Assembly: GCA_031266495.1 (NCBI GenBank) | Contig: JAISAX010000872.1 | Span: 1 to 14,918 of the forward strand | From: Opitutaceae bacterium | GTDB taxonomy: Bacteria; Verrucomicrobiota; Verrucomicrobiae; Opitutales; Opitutaceae | Length of the DNA: 14,918 bases | Direction of reading: 5' to 3' | In this document: positions 1 to 7,218 of the stretch, piece by piece | Layout of the letters: each line of letters opens with the position of its first letter | Numbering within the stretch: position 1 is the first letter of the stretch | The notes under the pieces: model-generated | The model's database searches: none | What the model was told of the DNA's origin: nothing | The model's input: the letters and a program-made list of their open reading frames with translations, nothing else | Position numbers and translations under genes: made by a program

Positions 1-130
1 GGTGCTTCCGGGGCATCCCGGAAAGCGCCTCACCGGTTGCGGTGGCGCGGGATGCCCAGTGCTGTTGACGCCATCAACCGGAACAAGGCCAAAACGCAAA
101 TGGCCGGTAACAACAGTACATTTGCAGCGA

Positions 131-144
131 TGTGATCGATCACA
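131..144. promoter_or_regulatory. Perfect 14-bp palindrome, possible operator
   Basis: TGTGATCGATCACA is its own reverse complement. GCGA and TCGC flank it symmetrically (127-130 and 149-152). The half-sites TGTGA/TCACA resemble those bound by CRP/FNR-family regulators, but the spacer is 4 bp rather than CRP's 6 bp, so the protein that binds it is unknown. It is centred about 66 bp upstream of the expected start of the promoter at 169-197, a distance at which some activators bind. Confidence 0.35.
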
Positions 145-168
145 GGCATCGCAAGGCGTCCACGGGGA

Positions 169-197
169 TTGTCGTTTGTCAGTAAAAGGGGGATAAT
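169..197 (+). promoter_or_regulatory. Putative sigma70-type promoter pointing right, no gene downstream
   Basis: A -35-like TTGTCG (169-174, 4/6 to consensus) and a -10-like GATAAT (192-197, 5/6) are separated by 17 bp. A transcript would start near 204 and run into the convergent 3' end of the heparinase gene. No plausible coding sequence follows on this strand, so it could drive a small or antisense RNA, be a relic, or be chance. Confidence 0.3.
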
Positions 198-359
198 TTA
201 CTGAAGTTACAGCAAAACGAATACGGCGTACCGGAAGTGCCACGACAGATATTGATCCCGCCCCGGTTCGTGGACGGGCCGAGCATCCGGCCGGCGGGTT
301 GATGCCGCCTGCCCGGGAACGGGGCACCTGCCCCTGCCGGTACGCCGCCGAACGGCAAA

Positions 360-2387
360 TCACTTCCCTCCGGCTGGCGTAATGATCAGATGAATCGTCG
401 CCTCTTCCACCGGGTTTTCGAAACCGAGGCCCATCCGCCGCCCCCGGGGGGCCTGCTCCGGCACGATTCCATAAACCGGCTCCTCTTGCACCAGAAGCCG
501 GCCCCCCCCCTCCCGGACGGAAGTTGCGTTCCAGCTTACATCGAGCGCGGCATCGCTGACGCCGTTTCCGGCATACACTCGCAATCCGTCATCTGTGTTT
601 CGCTCGTACTTCTGGCCCGGACGAAGAATCAGGGCGGTGTCAAAAGTCCGGGGATCCGAATTTTTTTTGAAGGCCACCCGGTCGATGATTTCGAGGCGAC
701 CCGAACCTGTCCGGTCAAAAATGAAGGTGCGCGTGAGCCGGTCAAGCCCGGGGACATCGTAGGCGCCGGCGATGTCGATTTCCCAAATATCCCGCGTATC
801 CGAAAATTCGTTACGAATCGTTTTCGCCCGGGCATCATGGCCGGTGCGCTGGAGTCTCCCCGCCACGCGGGGTACGGGATGACCGAAGGAATTCATCAGG
901 CCGCTGGAATAGCGTTTGGGGCTGAAGGTGTCCTTTACATAAGTGTCGGCACCGGGATCACCGAGGATGGATTGCGTGCCGTTGACAACGATGAAGGAGC
1001 CGAGGTCATTGTGGTTGTGAGACTGTCCGTTGTGGCCGCCTTTGAAAGCAGCGGAAAGCCCCGTGCCGGCTGCGACGCTGCGAACGACCAGCGCGCCTCC
1101 GTCGGGAAACCAGTCGCGCAGGGGAGGCCGGGTCGCGGTGGCGGCGATCGCCCGGGCTTGCGGCGAATCGGGCTCCGGATACGGAAGCGACAGGCGGAAC
1201 GGCATGACATAAAGTTGGGCTCCCAACGGATGACGATGCACGCCCGCGGAAGCGCCCGGGCTGGCGAGCCCGCCGGAACCGCCGTAACGGAGCGTGGCGA
1301 AATCGTGCAACATGGCGGGGGTACGCGCACGGGCACTGGCATCGCCAAAGGCCGGGTAGACGCTGCCGGCGACTTTCCAGCGAACGTCGAAGGTGACGAT
1401 GCGTTTCTGCTGCTCTCCGGCCATCAGGTCGATCCGCCCTCCGGTCGTCATTCGTATGAGTTCGGAGCCCATGATGTAATGGCCGTAACCATACGACCAG
1501 TAACCGATCCCCTCTTCGCAGAATCCGTCGGGGCCGAAGGATTCGATGTACGGTCGGGTGAAACGCTCGAAGGCTGCGATAAAGAGGGCGCGTTCGGCGG
1601 GAGAACCGGAAAGCAGAAGCGCGGAGCCCGTGACGCCGGCGTTGCAGATGGCCGTCCAGTTGTTGCGGCCGGCCATCCACGAAAAGCCGCGGCTGTCGGC
1701 GGCACGGATGCGCCCGGCGACGGGATCGAGGACCCGGGCGCGTACTTCGGCCCGGATACGGGCGCGGGTGGCAGGAGCGAGTTTGTCGCCGAGCAGGTAA
1801 TCCGTCGTGGCGAGACTCCAGGCCCGCGCGGCAGCGGCAAGATCGACGCGCGTACAAGTTTCCACGTCGGTGGCTCCGGCAGGGATATGGGCGGGCACCG
1901 CCCACGAACGTTCCCCGAGAATGGCGGCCAGTTCGCGTTCGATGGCCGGCAGGCGGCGTCCGTTGAAGGCGAACCCTTCGGCATAAACAAGCTGGCCCAG
2001 CCGGGCGGTGCGTTCGCTGAAGGGTTTCTCATAGGGGGCGCGGTTGCCGGTCACTCGATAGTCATCAAAAAGTTCGCGCGGGAGAGGGGGGGGGGGCGTG
2101 CCTTCGGCGGCATTGGCCGCGGCAAGGAGTTCGCCGGCAGAGAGCCGTGCGGCCACGGCGTTCCACCAGGTGCGATCGGCATAGGGAGGTGTGTAAAAGA
2201 CGGGGGACGGAGGAGCGCCGGCAGGATTTTCGGGAGACAGCCAGGCCGTGATCTCTGCGATGCGCGCAGGATCCGGGCGCGGGATGCCTTGCGCCGGATC
2301 GTCCCTGGCCCGGAGCGCGATCGGAAAAATCAGGGCAGCGGGAAACAGGAATCCGGATACGAAGGAGAGAACGGTTTTTTTGGACAT
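360..2387 (-). CDS. Heparinase II/III-family polysaccharide lyase, secreted
   Basis: The 675-residue protein probably cleaves an acidic (uronic-acid-containing) polysaccharide by beta-elimination outside the cytoplasm. Residues 1-27 look like a signal peptide (MSKK, then a hydrophobic run ending in ALRA). Residues 130-400 fit the alpha/alpha toroid of the family, with RNNW at 241-244 and EEGIGYW at 291-297. From about 430 the beta-sandwich heparinase II/III-like domain begins, with the signature GHNGQSHNHNDLGSF at 451-465. Its His/Asn/Asp residues match those used for metal binding in related lyases. Length is normal for the family. The ATG at 2387 is chosen because the signal peptide follows it directly, though no Shine-Dalgarno is visible. 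It is the last gene of the leftward group, 39 bp after the preceding stop. The fold is well supported, but the substrate (heparin-like, alginate or other) cannot be told from the sequence. Confidence 0.88.
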   Translation of the reverse strand: MSKKTVLSFVSGFLFPAALIFPIALRARDDPAQGIPRPDPARIAEITAWLSPENPAGAPPSPVFYTPPYADRTWWNAVAARLSAGELLAAANAAEGTPPPPLPRELFDDYRVTGNRAPYEKPFSERTARLGQLVYAEGFAFNGRRLPAIERELAAILGERSWAVPAHIPAGATDVETCTRVDLAAAARAWSLATTDYLLGDKLAPATRARIRAEVRARVLDPVAGRIRAADSRGFSWMAGRNNWTAICNAGVTGSALLLSGSPAERALFIAAFERFTRPYIESFGPDGFCEEGIGYWSYGYGHYIMGSELIRMTTGGRIDLMAGEQQKRIVTFDVRWKVAGSVYPAFGDASARARTPAMLHDFATLRYGGSGGLASPGASAGVHRHPLGAQLYVMPFRLSLPYPEPDSPQARAIAATATRPPLRDWFPDGGALVVRSVAAGTGLSAAFKGGHNGQSHNHNDLGSFIVVNGTQSILGDPGADTYVKDTFSPKRYSSGLMNSFGHPVPRVAGRLQRTGHDARAKTIRNEFSDTRDIWEIDIAGAYDVPGLDRLTRTFIFDRTGSGRLEIIDRVAFKKNSDPRTFDTALILRPGQKYERNTDDGLRVYAGNGVSDAALDVSWNATSVREGGGRLLVQEEPVYGIVPEQAPRGRRMGLGFENPVEEATIHLIITPAGGK

Positions 2388-2426
2388 GTGGCGGGTGACG
2401 CGCCGGGCGCGAGTGACTTGCGAGGA

Positions 2427-3593
2427 TCAGGGGATAGTGGTGGTGAGCATTCCGCTGACTTCATCAAAAGTCCAGGAACGACCGCCGGGACCGGAGGCGC
2501 GCCAGAGAGAAGAATCGGGTGCGCGCATCAGCTCGCTCTCGACGGCGCCGGTGAACTCGACGCGGGTAAAATGCCCCCGCGTTCCGGAGAAGTCGCCAAG
2601 GAGAACCCACCGGTCGCGGGCGTCGGCGGCTTTTGTCGTGTCGTGGGCGATTTGAATCGAGAGGGTGCCGCCAAGGGAGAGGGTCTGACCGGTGCCGGGA
2701 GAAAGCGCCTGGAGGATGTCGTTGGCAGAGGCAGTGACGCGGAAAACAAGACGCGTTCCGGGAATGCCGCCATCGAGAGTGAGGTTGCCGCGGAGGGCAA
2801 GCTGGCCGGGTGTCTTGCGCGATTGTCCGGGAAGAAGGGCGCCGCCAGCGACCAGTATATCCGCATCGATCTCCCCGATGCCGCGAAGGGCGCCACCGGC
2901 GTTGACCGTGACCGGTGCGACACTGGTGACAGCAGAATTCTGGACCAGAGTGAGCGCACCGCCGTCGATGATGAGAGAATCGACCGAAAGCGGGGCCTTG
3001 GCAGCATACCGGAGATTGCCGCGAAAGGAAGGGGCCAGGTGGAGGGCAAGGGTTTTGCCGGGGGTCCGGGTGATGCCGCTGTTGTGGGCAAAACTCCAGT
3101 TGCCGGGACCATCGAATGTCGCGGTGCCATCGCCGACGAGAAAGGCGGCGCCGAATCCGGCCGCACCGCCGCCCTCGTTGCGAAGGATGATTTCCGGAGA
3201 GAAGCCGATGGTGAGACGGGGGGTGCGGCCACCATCGAAAACGGTGGAGCCGGTCGCAAATTCCGGTCCGATGACAAGGGCTTCGAGCGAGAGAGTCCGG
3301 GAACGGGTTGCGGCAAGCGTGTACGCGGGAAGGTCGATGGTGAGCGATTTGATCCGGAAGGATTGGTCGAGGCGGGCGTTTTTGCCGTTGACCAGTCCGG
3401 AGGCGTTGTCGATGCGGACCGTATCGGCGGGGCCGGGACGCACGCCGGAGGACCAGTTGACGGGAGCGGCGAAGTCATCGCCCGATGTTCCCGTCCAGGT
3501 GATATCCGCGGCGGATGCCGCCAGGGGAAAGAAGGCGGCGGTGACGACCGCAGGGAAGGCGAGAGATTTTTTGTATTTCGGGCAATGATTCAT
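2427..3593 (-). CDS. Secreted beta-strand-rich repeat protein, paralogue lacking PEP-CTERM
   Basis: The protein has 388 residues and unknown molecular function. The ATG at 3593 is preferred over an upstream one at 3707, because it is followed immediately by a signal peptide (MNHCPKYKK, then a hydrophobic stretch ending ASAA) and the upstream part is low-quality Arg/Pro-rich sequence. The mature part begins ITWTGTSGDDF..NWSSG and is rich in Gly, Ser, Thr and short beta-strand patterns, as in the autotransporter-associated beta-strand-repeat-like proteins common in Opitutaceae. It aligns along its length with the next gene upstream (3730-5010). Matching points include GNWSF/GNWTF, SVDSLIIDGG/SVDTLTIDSG, GALRGIGEID/GTLEGIGTVN and SGMLTTTIP/SGLLAATVAIP. 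It stops exactly where the paralogue has PEP, so it should be exported but not anchored. Second-last gene of the leftward operon. Confidence 0.72.
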   Translation of the reverse strand: MNHCPKYKKSLAFPAVVTAAFFPLAASAADITWTGTSGDDFAAPVNWSSGVRPGPADTVRIDNASGLVNGKNARLDQSFRIKSLTIDLPAYTLAATRSRTLSLEALVIGPEFATGSTVFDGGRTPRLTIGFSPEIILRNEGGGAAGFGAAFLVGDGTATFDGPGNWSFAHNSGITRTPGKTLALHLAPSFRGNLRYAAKAPLSVDSLIIDGGALTLVQNSAVTSVAPVTVNAGGALRGIGEIDADILVAGGALLPGQSRKTPGQLALRGNLTLDGGIPGTRLVFRVTASANDILQALSPGTGQTLSLGGTLSIQIAHDTTKAADARDRWVLLGDFSGTRGHFTRVEFTGAVESELMRAPDSSLWRASGPGGRSWTFDEVSGMLTTTIP

Positions 3594-3619
3594 GGCAGGT
3601 TTGGCAATCGGGTTGGACG

Positions 3620-3653
3620 CCCGGCGGCAGCAAGCGCCGGACGATACGCCGGG
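3620..3653 (-). other. Alternative GC hairpins in the leader of the second paralogue
   Basis: CCGGCG at 3621-3626 can pair with CGCCGG at 3635-3640. The overlapping CCCGGCG at 3620-3626 can instead pair with CGCCGGG at 3647-3653. The two pairings exclude each other and lie in the 136-bp gap before the ATG at 3593. They could modulate expression inside the operon, but in DNA this GC-rich, chance pairing is quite possible. Confidence 0.2.
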
Positions 3654-3729
3654 CCGACGCTTCCGGACGGTCCTCGGGAAAAACGGTTTTTCGGTTTGGC
3701 CCGGCACCCGGCAGGAGGGAGGCGGAAGA

Positions 3730-5010
3730 TCAGGCGCGGCGACGGCGAATGGCGACGGCTGTTGCGGAGAGGCAACCGAAAATCAGGGCGACGGCAGCGG
3801 GCTCGGGAATGGCGACGGTCGCGGCCAGCAGGCCGCTGGTCGCATCAAGGCTCCAGTCAAATCCTCCGAGATTTTGCCCGCTCCACCGGTTATTGGCGGA
3901 ATTCCAGACGAGATCCCCCAGGCCGGACAGCGTGACGCTGGTGAACTCTCCGGCGATACTGCCGAAACCGGAGAAGAGAATCCATTGACCTTCCGTGTTG
4001 ATGGTATCGGCGCCGGAAATGACAAGAGCGCCGTCCTGGCTGAAAAGACCGTCTGCGGTTCCCAGAAGCGAGTCGTTCGTATTTCCCGGGTTGATACGGA
4101 GAACCGTCCCGGCAGTGTCGGCCAGGGTGAGATCCCGGGTAAACGCGAGTTGTCCGCGTTCGTTTTCCAGTCCGGCGGCGAGTTTGCCCTCGACCGTGGT
4201 ATCACCGTTTACGGTACCGATGCCCTCGAGTGTTCCGCCGATCCCGGCCGTGACACCGGCGGTGGCGGTGACGGTGACGGTGGCGTTTTTCAGGCGGAAA
4301 GTGCCGCTGTCGATAGTCAGCGTGTCAACACTCGCGGCCGTGGCGCCGCCGTATTCGAGGACGCCGGTGAAGGCGTCCGCCCCGCTTGCCGCAAGGACGA
4401 CAGCAAGGGTCTGCGTCATGTTGCCGGTGTGTTTTCCGAGATAACTGTTGGTACGAAAAGTCCAGTTGCCGCTGCCACCGAAGGTGATGACGCCCGTGCC
4501 GATGGTGCTGTCCTTGCTCTGGACCCGCGCCATCCTGCCCGCCGTGTCCGTCCCGACATAGGCGGTGCCCGTGCCACGGTTGATCAGGGAAAGGTCGTTA
4601 TGGAACTCGACGGTGATGGTACGGCTGTTGTTGGAATCGAAAACCGTGCTGTCCGTGGTGAACCTGTCGGTGAGGATGAACGAACCGGCCTCCGTGGCGG
4701 AGCCAAGCGTGAAGGATCTGCTCACCGTGGCATTCAGGCGAAACGCAGCAAGATCCACGGTAATGGAGCGCGCCCCCACGGAACTGCCGAAGTCAACCTG
4801 GGTGCCGTTCGTGGCCATACCGGTGTTGATGTCAAAGGTGACATCGTCGGCACTCGCGGGAAGGGTGTCGCCGGACCAGTTGGTCGCTGTGGTCCAGGTC
4901 GAGTTTCCGGCGCCACCATCCCATTTGACAGTGGCTGCGGAAAGGTGGATCGCGGTGAAGGCCGCAAATGCGGCGACGAGGAATCGGGGGGAGTTTTTCG
5001 GATGCTTCAT
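3730..5010 (-). CDS. PEP-CTERM sorting-domain protein, beta-strand repeat type
   Basis: A 426-residue exported surface or matrix protein, by family knowledge processed by an exosortase. The ATG at 5010 is chosen because a clear signal peptide follows (MKHPKNSPRF, then a hydrophobic run ending HLSAA). A longer open frame upstream is out-of-frame pseudopilin sequence. The mature part starts TVKWDGGAGNSTW..NWSGD, the usual beginning of autotransporter-associated beta-strand-like repeats, and continues Gly/Thr/Ser-rich with many short beta-strand patterns. The C-terminus is a textbook PEP-CTERM: PEP at 402-404, a hydrophobic helix at 405-421, then RRRRA. No exosortase gene is in this window, so it must be encoded elsewhere. 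It lies 92 bp after the pseudopilin stop and 136 bp before its paralogue. The binding partner or substrate is unknown. Confidence 0.85.
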   Translation of the reverse strand: MKHPKNSPRFLVAAFAAFTAIHLSAATVKWDGGAGNSTWTTATNWSGDTLPASADDVTFDINTGMATNGTQVDFGSSVGARSITVDLAAFRLNATVSRSFTLGSATEAGSFILTDRFTTDSTVFDSNNSRTITVEFHNDLSLINRGTGTAYVGTDTAGRMARVQSKDSTIGTGVITFGGSGNWTFRTNSYLGKHTGNMTQTLAVVLAASGADAFTGVLEYGGATAASVDTLTIDSGTFRLKNATVTVTATAGVTAGIGGTLEGIGTVNGDTTVEGKLAAGLENERGQLAFTRDLTLADTAGTVLRINPGNTNDSLLGTADGLFSQDGALVISGADTINTEGQWILFSGFGSIAGEFTSVTLSGLGDLVWNSANNRWSGQNLGGFDWSLDATSGLLAATVAIPEPAAVALIFGCLSATAVAIRRRRA

Positions 5011-5102
5011 GATGACGTTTGGTTGTGTGTTCCGGACAAGAAAGGGAGGCGCCCCGGAGAGGAGGGCATGACAGGAGGAACCGGCACCGGGATCATGGCC
5101 GG

Positions 5103-5828
5103 CTATGGTGCCGGAAGCGTCACCTTTTCGGTGCCGACATGCCAGTCGTAGTAGAGGATGTTGTGATGATCGCCGTGAACGATCTGTTGCGGAAGCGAAG
5201 CCTGATCGCCCAGATAACTCAGGGAAATGTCGGCATCCTCGAGCGCCTTGCCCCGGGAGAGATCGACGAGATTGTGCAGCGAGTTGTAGTTGAGAGGCTG
5301 TTTGGCCGCCTGCCCCTTTTTTCCGTATTTGCCCATGGGAGCGATGTTGCCCGAATACGTGCCGTCTGCGCCGAGCACGTTGGTGTGCGCGTGGTAGACC
5401 GGAGACTGGAGCGTATCCACCGCCATGTGACGGTTGTTCCTGCAAACGTAATCGTCGGGCAGGCGGCCGGTGTCGGTGTTTTTCATCGTCACATAGGGGG
5501 CAAGAAATGAGAACAGCCCCTGCGCACCGTCCTTCAGGTGGCCGTTGCGCATGTAGACATCACCGCCCGCAGGGCCCGGCAACAGGCCGCGGTTATCGGT
5601 GACGTAGCCACTGATGGCGATACCCCACTGGCGCAAGGATGTCTTGCACTGCACATCGTAGGCACTGTTGCGTACCTTTCCCACGACCGGTATCAGGATG
5701 CCGGCGAGAATGCCGATGATGGTGATGACGGTGAGCAACTCGATCAGGGTGAAACCGTGTTCCGCCATGCGTGACGGGAACTGCGCAGGCCGGGGTTGTA
5801 TCGGCGGGGGCATGTCTGGGAATTTCAT
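5103..5828 (-). CDS. Pseudopilin, prepilin-type N-terminal methylation domain, H-X9-D tail
   Basis: A 241-residue type II secretion/type IV pilin-like protein of the inner membrane and periplasm. Its site for the prepilin peptidase is EHG|FTLIELLTVI: Gly25 before the cut, Phe26 as the methylated first residue, and Glu30 as the conserved +5 glutamate. Residues 26-48 form the hydrophobic helix. The C-terminal globular part ends HGDHHNILYYDWHVG (218-232). His218 and Asp228 are nine residues apart, as in the H-X9-DG processing-associated domain of Planctomycetes/Verrucomicrobia pseudopilins, but Trp replaces the Gly. The ATG at 5828 gives a 25-residue leader; the internal ATG at 5768 would give a conventional 5-residue leader, and neither has a Shine-Dalgarno. 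It is the first gene of the leftward group, 47 bp from the putative operator. Family is certain; its role with the lyase is inference. Confidence 0.9.
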   Translation of the reverse strand: MKFPDMPPPIQPRPAQFPSRMAEHGFTLIELLTVITIIGILAGILIPVVGKVRNSAYDVQCKTSLRQWGIAISGYVTDNRGLLPGPAGGDVYMRNGHLKDGAQGLFSFLAPYVTMKNTDTGRLPDDYVCRNNRHMAVDTLQSPVYHAHTNVLGADGTYSGNIAPMGKYGKKGQAAKQPLNYNSLHNLVDLSRGKALEDADISLSYLGDQASLPQQIVHGDHHNILYYDWHVGTEKVTLPAP

Positions 5829-5874
5829 GGAAAAGATGAATTACACAGGGACGGACAACGCTCAAGAAATTCAG

Positions 5875-5892
5875 TGCTCTAGTTGTAGAGCA
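5875..5892. promoter_or_regulatory. Inverted repeat, probable LacI-type operator
   Basis: TGCTCTAGTTGTAGAGCA has perfect 7-bp arms around a 4-bp centre. It lies between the divergent pseudopilin start (5828) and the LacI-type gene start (5932), where a repressor that controls itself and its neighbouring operon usually binds. It also directly abuts the TTGACG at 5893. No second copy was noticed in the window. Assignment to the neighbouring LacI-family protein is inference from position and symmetry. Confidence 0.55.
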
Positions 5893-5921
5893 TTGACGTG
5901 ACGGAGCCGTCGTTTTCGACT
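5893..5921 (+). promoter_or_regulatory. Putative promoter of the LacI-type gene
   Basis: TTGACG (5893-5898, 5/6 to the -35 consensus) is followed after 17 bp by a weak -10, TCGACT (5916-5921, 3/6). The start would fall a few bases before the ATG at 5932. A second small inverted repeat, GACGG-AG-CCGTC (5900-5911), lies in the spacer. Confidence 0.3.
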
Positions 5922-5931
5922 TCGAGGCGCC

Positions 5932-6380
5932 ATGCCGAAGCCTCCCGTCGCATCTCCGTCACCCCGGCAATCTCCGTTTTCCTCCGGAACACCCGGCTCT
6001 CCGCTTGCGGACATCCCGGCAAAACGGGTGACGCTTCGCGAGATCGCCGCGCGCGCCGGGCTGCATGTCACGGCCGTATCCATGGCGCTGCGCAACCATC
6101 CCCGCATCTCTGCGTCCACTCGTGCCCGGGTGCAGGCGCTGGCCGGCGAAATGGGCTGCCTGCTCGTATTGAGAAAGTCTATCACTCGGTCAACTCCACC
6201 TGCCCCGAGCGAGCCGGAGTGGACGAAAACGGTCTGCTCACGGGCGCGACTGCCGTGGACATGCTGGTCGGCATGCTCTCCCGCCAGGAAACCGGAGTGC
6301 CCAAACATCCGCATCGCGTGCTCATCGACGGTTTCTGGCAGCCGGGGAACCTGAAACGGAAGCCTGCCACGAGGCCGTAA
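5932..6380 (+). pseudogene. LacI-family transcriptional regulator, internal deletion and frameshift
   Basis: The ATG at 5932 has a weak GAGG 4 bases before it. The first reading frame gives a 32-residue Pro/Ser-rich lead and a clear LacI helix-turn-helix: VTLREIAARAGLHVTAVSMA at about 33-52, then ALRNHPRISASTRARVQALA as the expected continuation. Soon after GEMGC the family sequence is lost and that frame ends at 6354. In another frame, from about 6165 to the TAA at 6378-6380, is the family's C-terminal end: VYHSVNSTCPERAGVDENGL, ATAVDMLVGML, VLIDGFW. The sugar-sensing core of roughly 220 residues is missing, so this is a relic or a join artefact. The junction is about 6150-6180. The N-terminal piece alone keeps a DNA-binding domain, and a residual 140-residue product might still bind DNA but could not sense a ligand. 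Confidence 0.85.
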
Positions 6381-6408
6381 TGTTTCCTGCCTTCCGGCTC
6401 TCGCGCAT

Positions 6409-7218
6409 TCACCGCCCCGGCGCCGCTTCCGCCGCCGTGCGCATGGCCGCTACCGGCACGCGGGCGCCGCTCCAGATTTCCAGCGAGCGGGCGCCCTGAT
6501 GAATGAGCATCGACAGGCCGTTCGCCGCCGGCAGACCGAGCGCACGGGCGCGAGCCAGCAAGGGCGTCTCGGCCGGATTGTAGATCATGTCATAAACCCC
6601 CGCCGGGCGCGGCAGCGCTTCCGGATCCACCGGCAGGGAATCACCGGGCTTGAGACCGGCGCTCGTCGCGTTGATCACCAGCGCTCCTTCAGGCAAGTCC
6701 GGGGCTGACACGATCCCGCTCGCACTCCCCTTCCCTGACATCGTGTCGAGCGTCGCCGGATTGAACCCCGCCAATGCCACGCCGGCCTCCGCAGCCAGCG
6801 GAGCGAGCTGCGTGAGCAGCGTATCCAGATTTGCACGCGTCCGGTTGCCGATCCACAGGCCCGCGCATTTCCGGCGAATGCATTCGACCGCCGCGCCGCG
6901 TGCCGCGCCGCCCGCGCCGAGCAGGATGACCGGCGTGCCCGCCAGTTCGCGGCCCAGCGTCTCGCGCACCGCCGTGGCCAGCCCGTAGCCGTCGGTGTTG
7001 AACCCGTGCCAGCCTTCCGCCGACCACTTCAGCGTGTTGACCGCTCCGATGGGCTGCGCTTCCGGATCGACCTGCGCCACCAGCGGAAAGGCGATGATCT
7101 TGTGCGGCACCGTCAGGTTGACTCCGAGAAAACGTTTTTTGTGCAGGAGGCGCATCGCCCGCGGCAGGTCGTCCGGATGCACCTCGAAACGGTGATACCG
7201 CCATTCCGCGAAGCGTGG
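6409..7218 (-). CDS. aroE: Shikimate dehydrogenase, 5'-broken
   Basis: Reduces 3-dehydroshikimate to shikimate with NADPH in the shikimate pathway (aromatic amino acid precursors), in the cytoplasm. Numbered from the codon at 7216-7218, the 269 visible residues contain NLTVPHK with the catalytic Lys40 and NT at 61-62. They also contain NTDG with catalytic Asp76, the Rossmann motif GAGGAARG at 101-108, NRTR (NADP phosphate binding) at 125-128, NATSAG, and the C-terminal YDMIYNPAETPLL and ANGLSMLIHQGA. The reading continues upstream of a GTG at 7182 with in-family residues (RFAEWRYHRFEV) to the poly-G run at 7217. The first roughly 25 or more residues, including the SLSPAMHN-like shikimate-binding motif, are missing. 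The GTG is therefore not the true start. The stop is 28 bp from the convergent LacI relic. The gene is probably intact in the organism and broken by a bad assembly join. Confidence 0.92.
   Translation of the reverse strand, partial: PRFAEWRYHRFEVHPDDLPRAMRLLHKKRFLGVNLTVPHKIIAFPLVAQVDPEAQPIGAVNTLKWSAEGWHGFNTDGYGLATAVRETLGRELAGTPVILLGAGGAARGAAVECIRRKCAGLWIGNRTRANLDTLLTQLAPLAAEAGVALAGFNPATLDTMSGKGSASGIVSAPDLPEGALVINATSAGLKPGDSLPVDPEALPRPAGVYDMIYNPAETPLLARARALGLPAANGLSMLIHQGARSLEIWSGARVPVAAMRTAAEAAPGR

Larger units (their letters stand above)
1..359. other. Region without a recognisable gene
   Basis: I find no convincing coding sequence on either strand here. The short open frames have no start context and no recognisable protein. 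The region lies downstream of the leftward heparinase gene. It holds a 14-bp palindrome (131-144), a promoter-like pair (169-197) and an 11-bp inverted repeat with arms CGGCGTACCGG (224-234) and CCGGTACGCCG (337-347). A small GC hairpin (321-334) lies between those arms. The long inverted repeat could fold the 3' end of the heparinase transcript, but there is no U-tract, so I do not call a terminator. Confidence 0.6.

Noticed and set aside
131..144. Classical CRP site
   Set aside because: Half-sites fit but the spacer is 4 bp instead of 6, so I list it only as a palindrome of unknown binder.
2..196. 64-codon open frame at the window start
   Set aside because: No start context, no similarity, composition not protein-like.
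321..334. GGGGCACCTGCCCC as terminator of the heparinase gene
   Set aside because: Short stem and no U-tract follows on either strand.
390..3935. Open frame of 1181 codons on the + strand
   Set aside because: It lies antisense to the heparinase and beta-repeat genes, has Gly/Arg-rich random composition and no recognisable domain. It arises from high GC content.
3592..5151. Open frame of 519 codons on the + strand
   Set aside because: Antisense shadow of the PEP-CTERM gene, with no domain or start context.
5838..5865. Leftward promoter for the pseudopilin gene (TTGAGC, 16 bp, TAATTC)
   Set aside because: The -10 matches only 2/6 and the start would fall only a few bases before the ATG.
7182..7184. 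GTG as the start of aroE
   Set aside because: In-family residues continue upstream, and a start here would drop conserved N-terminal sequence.
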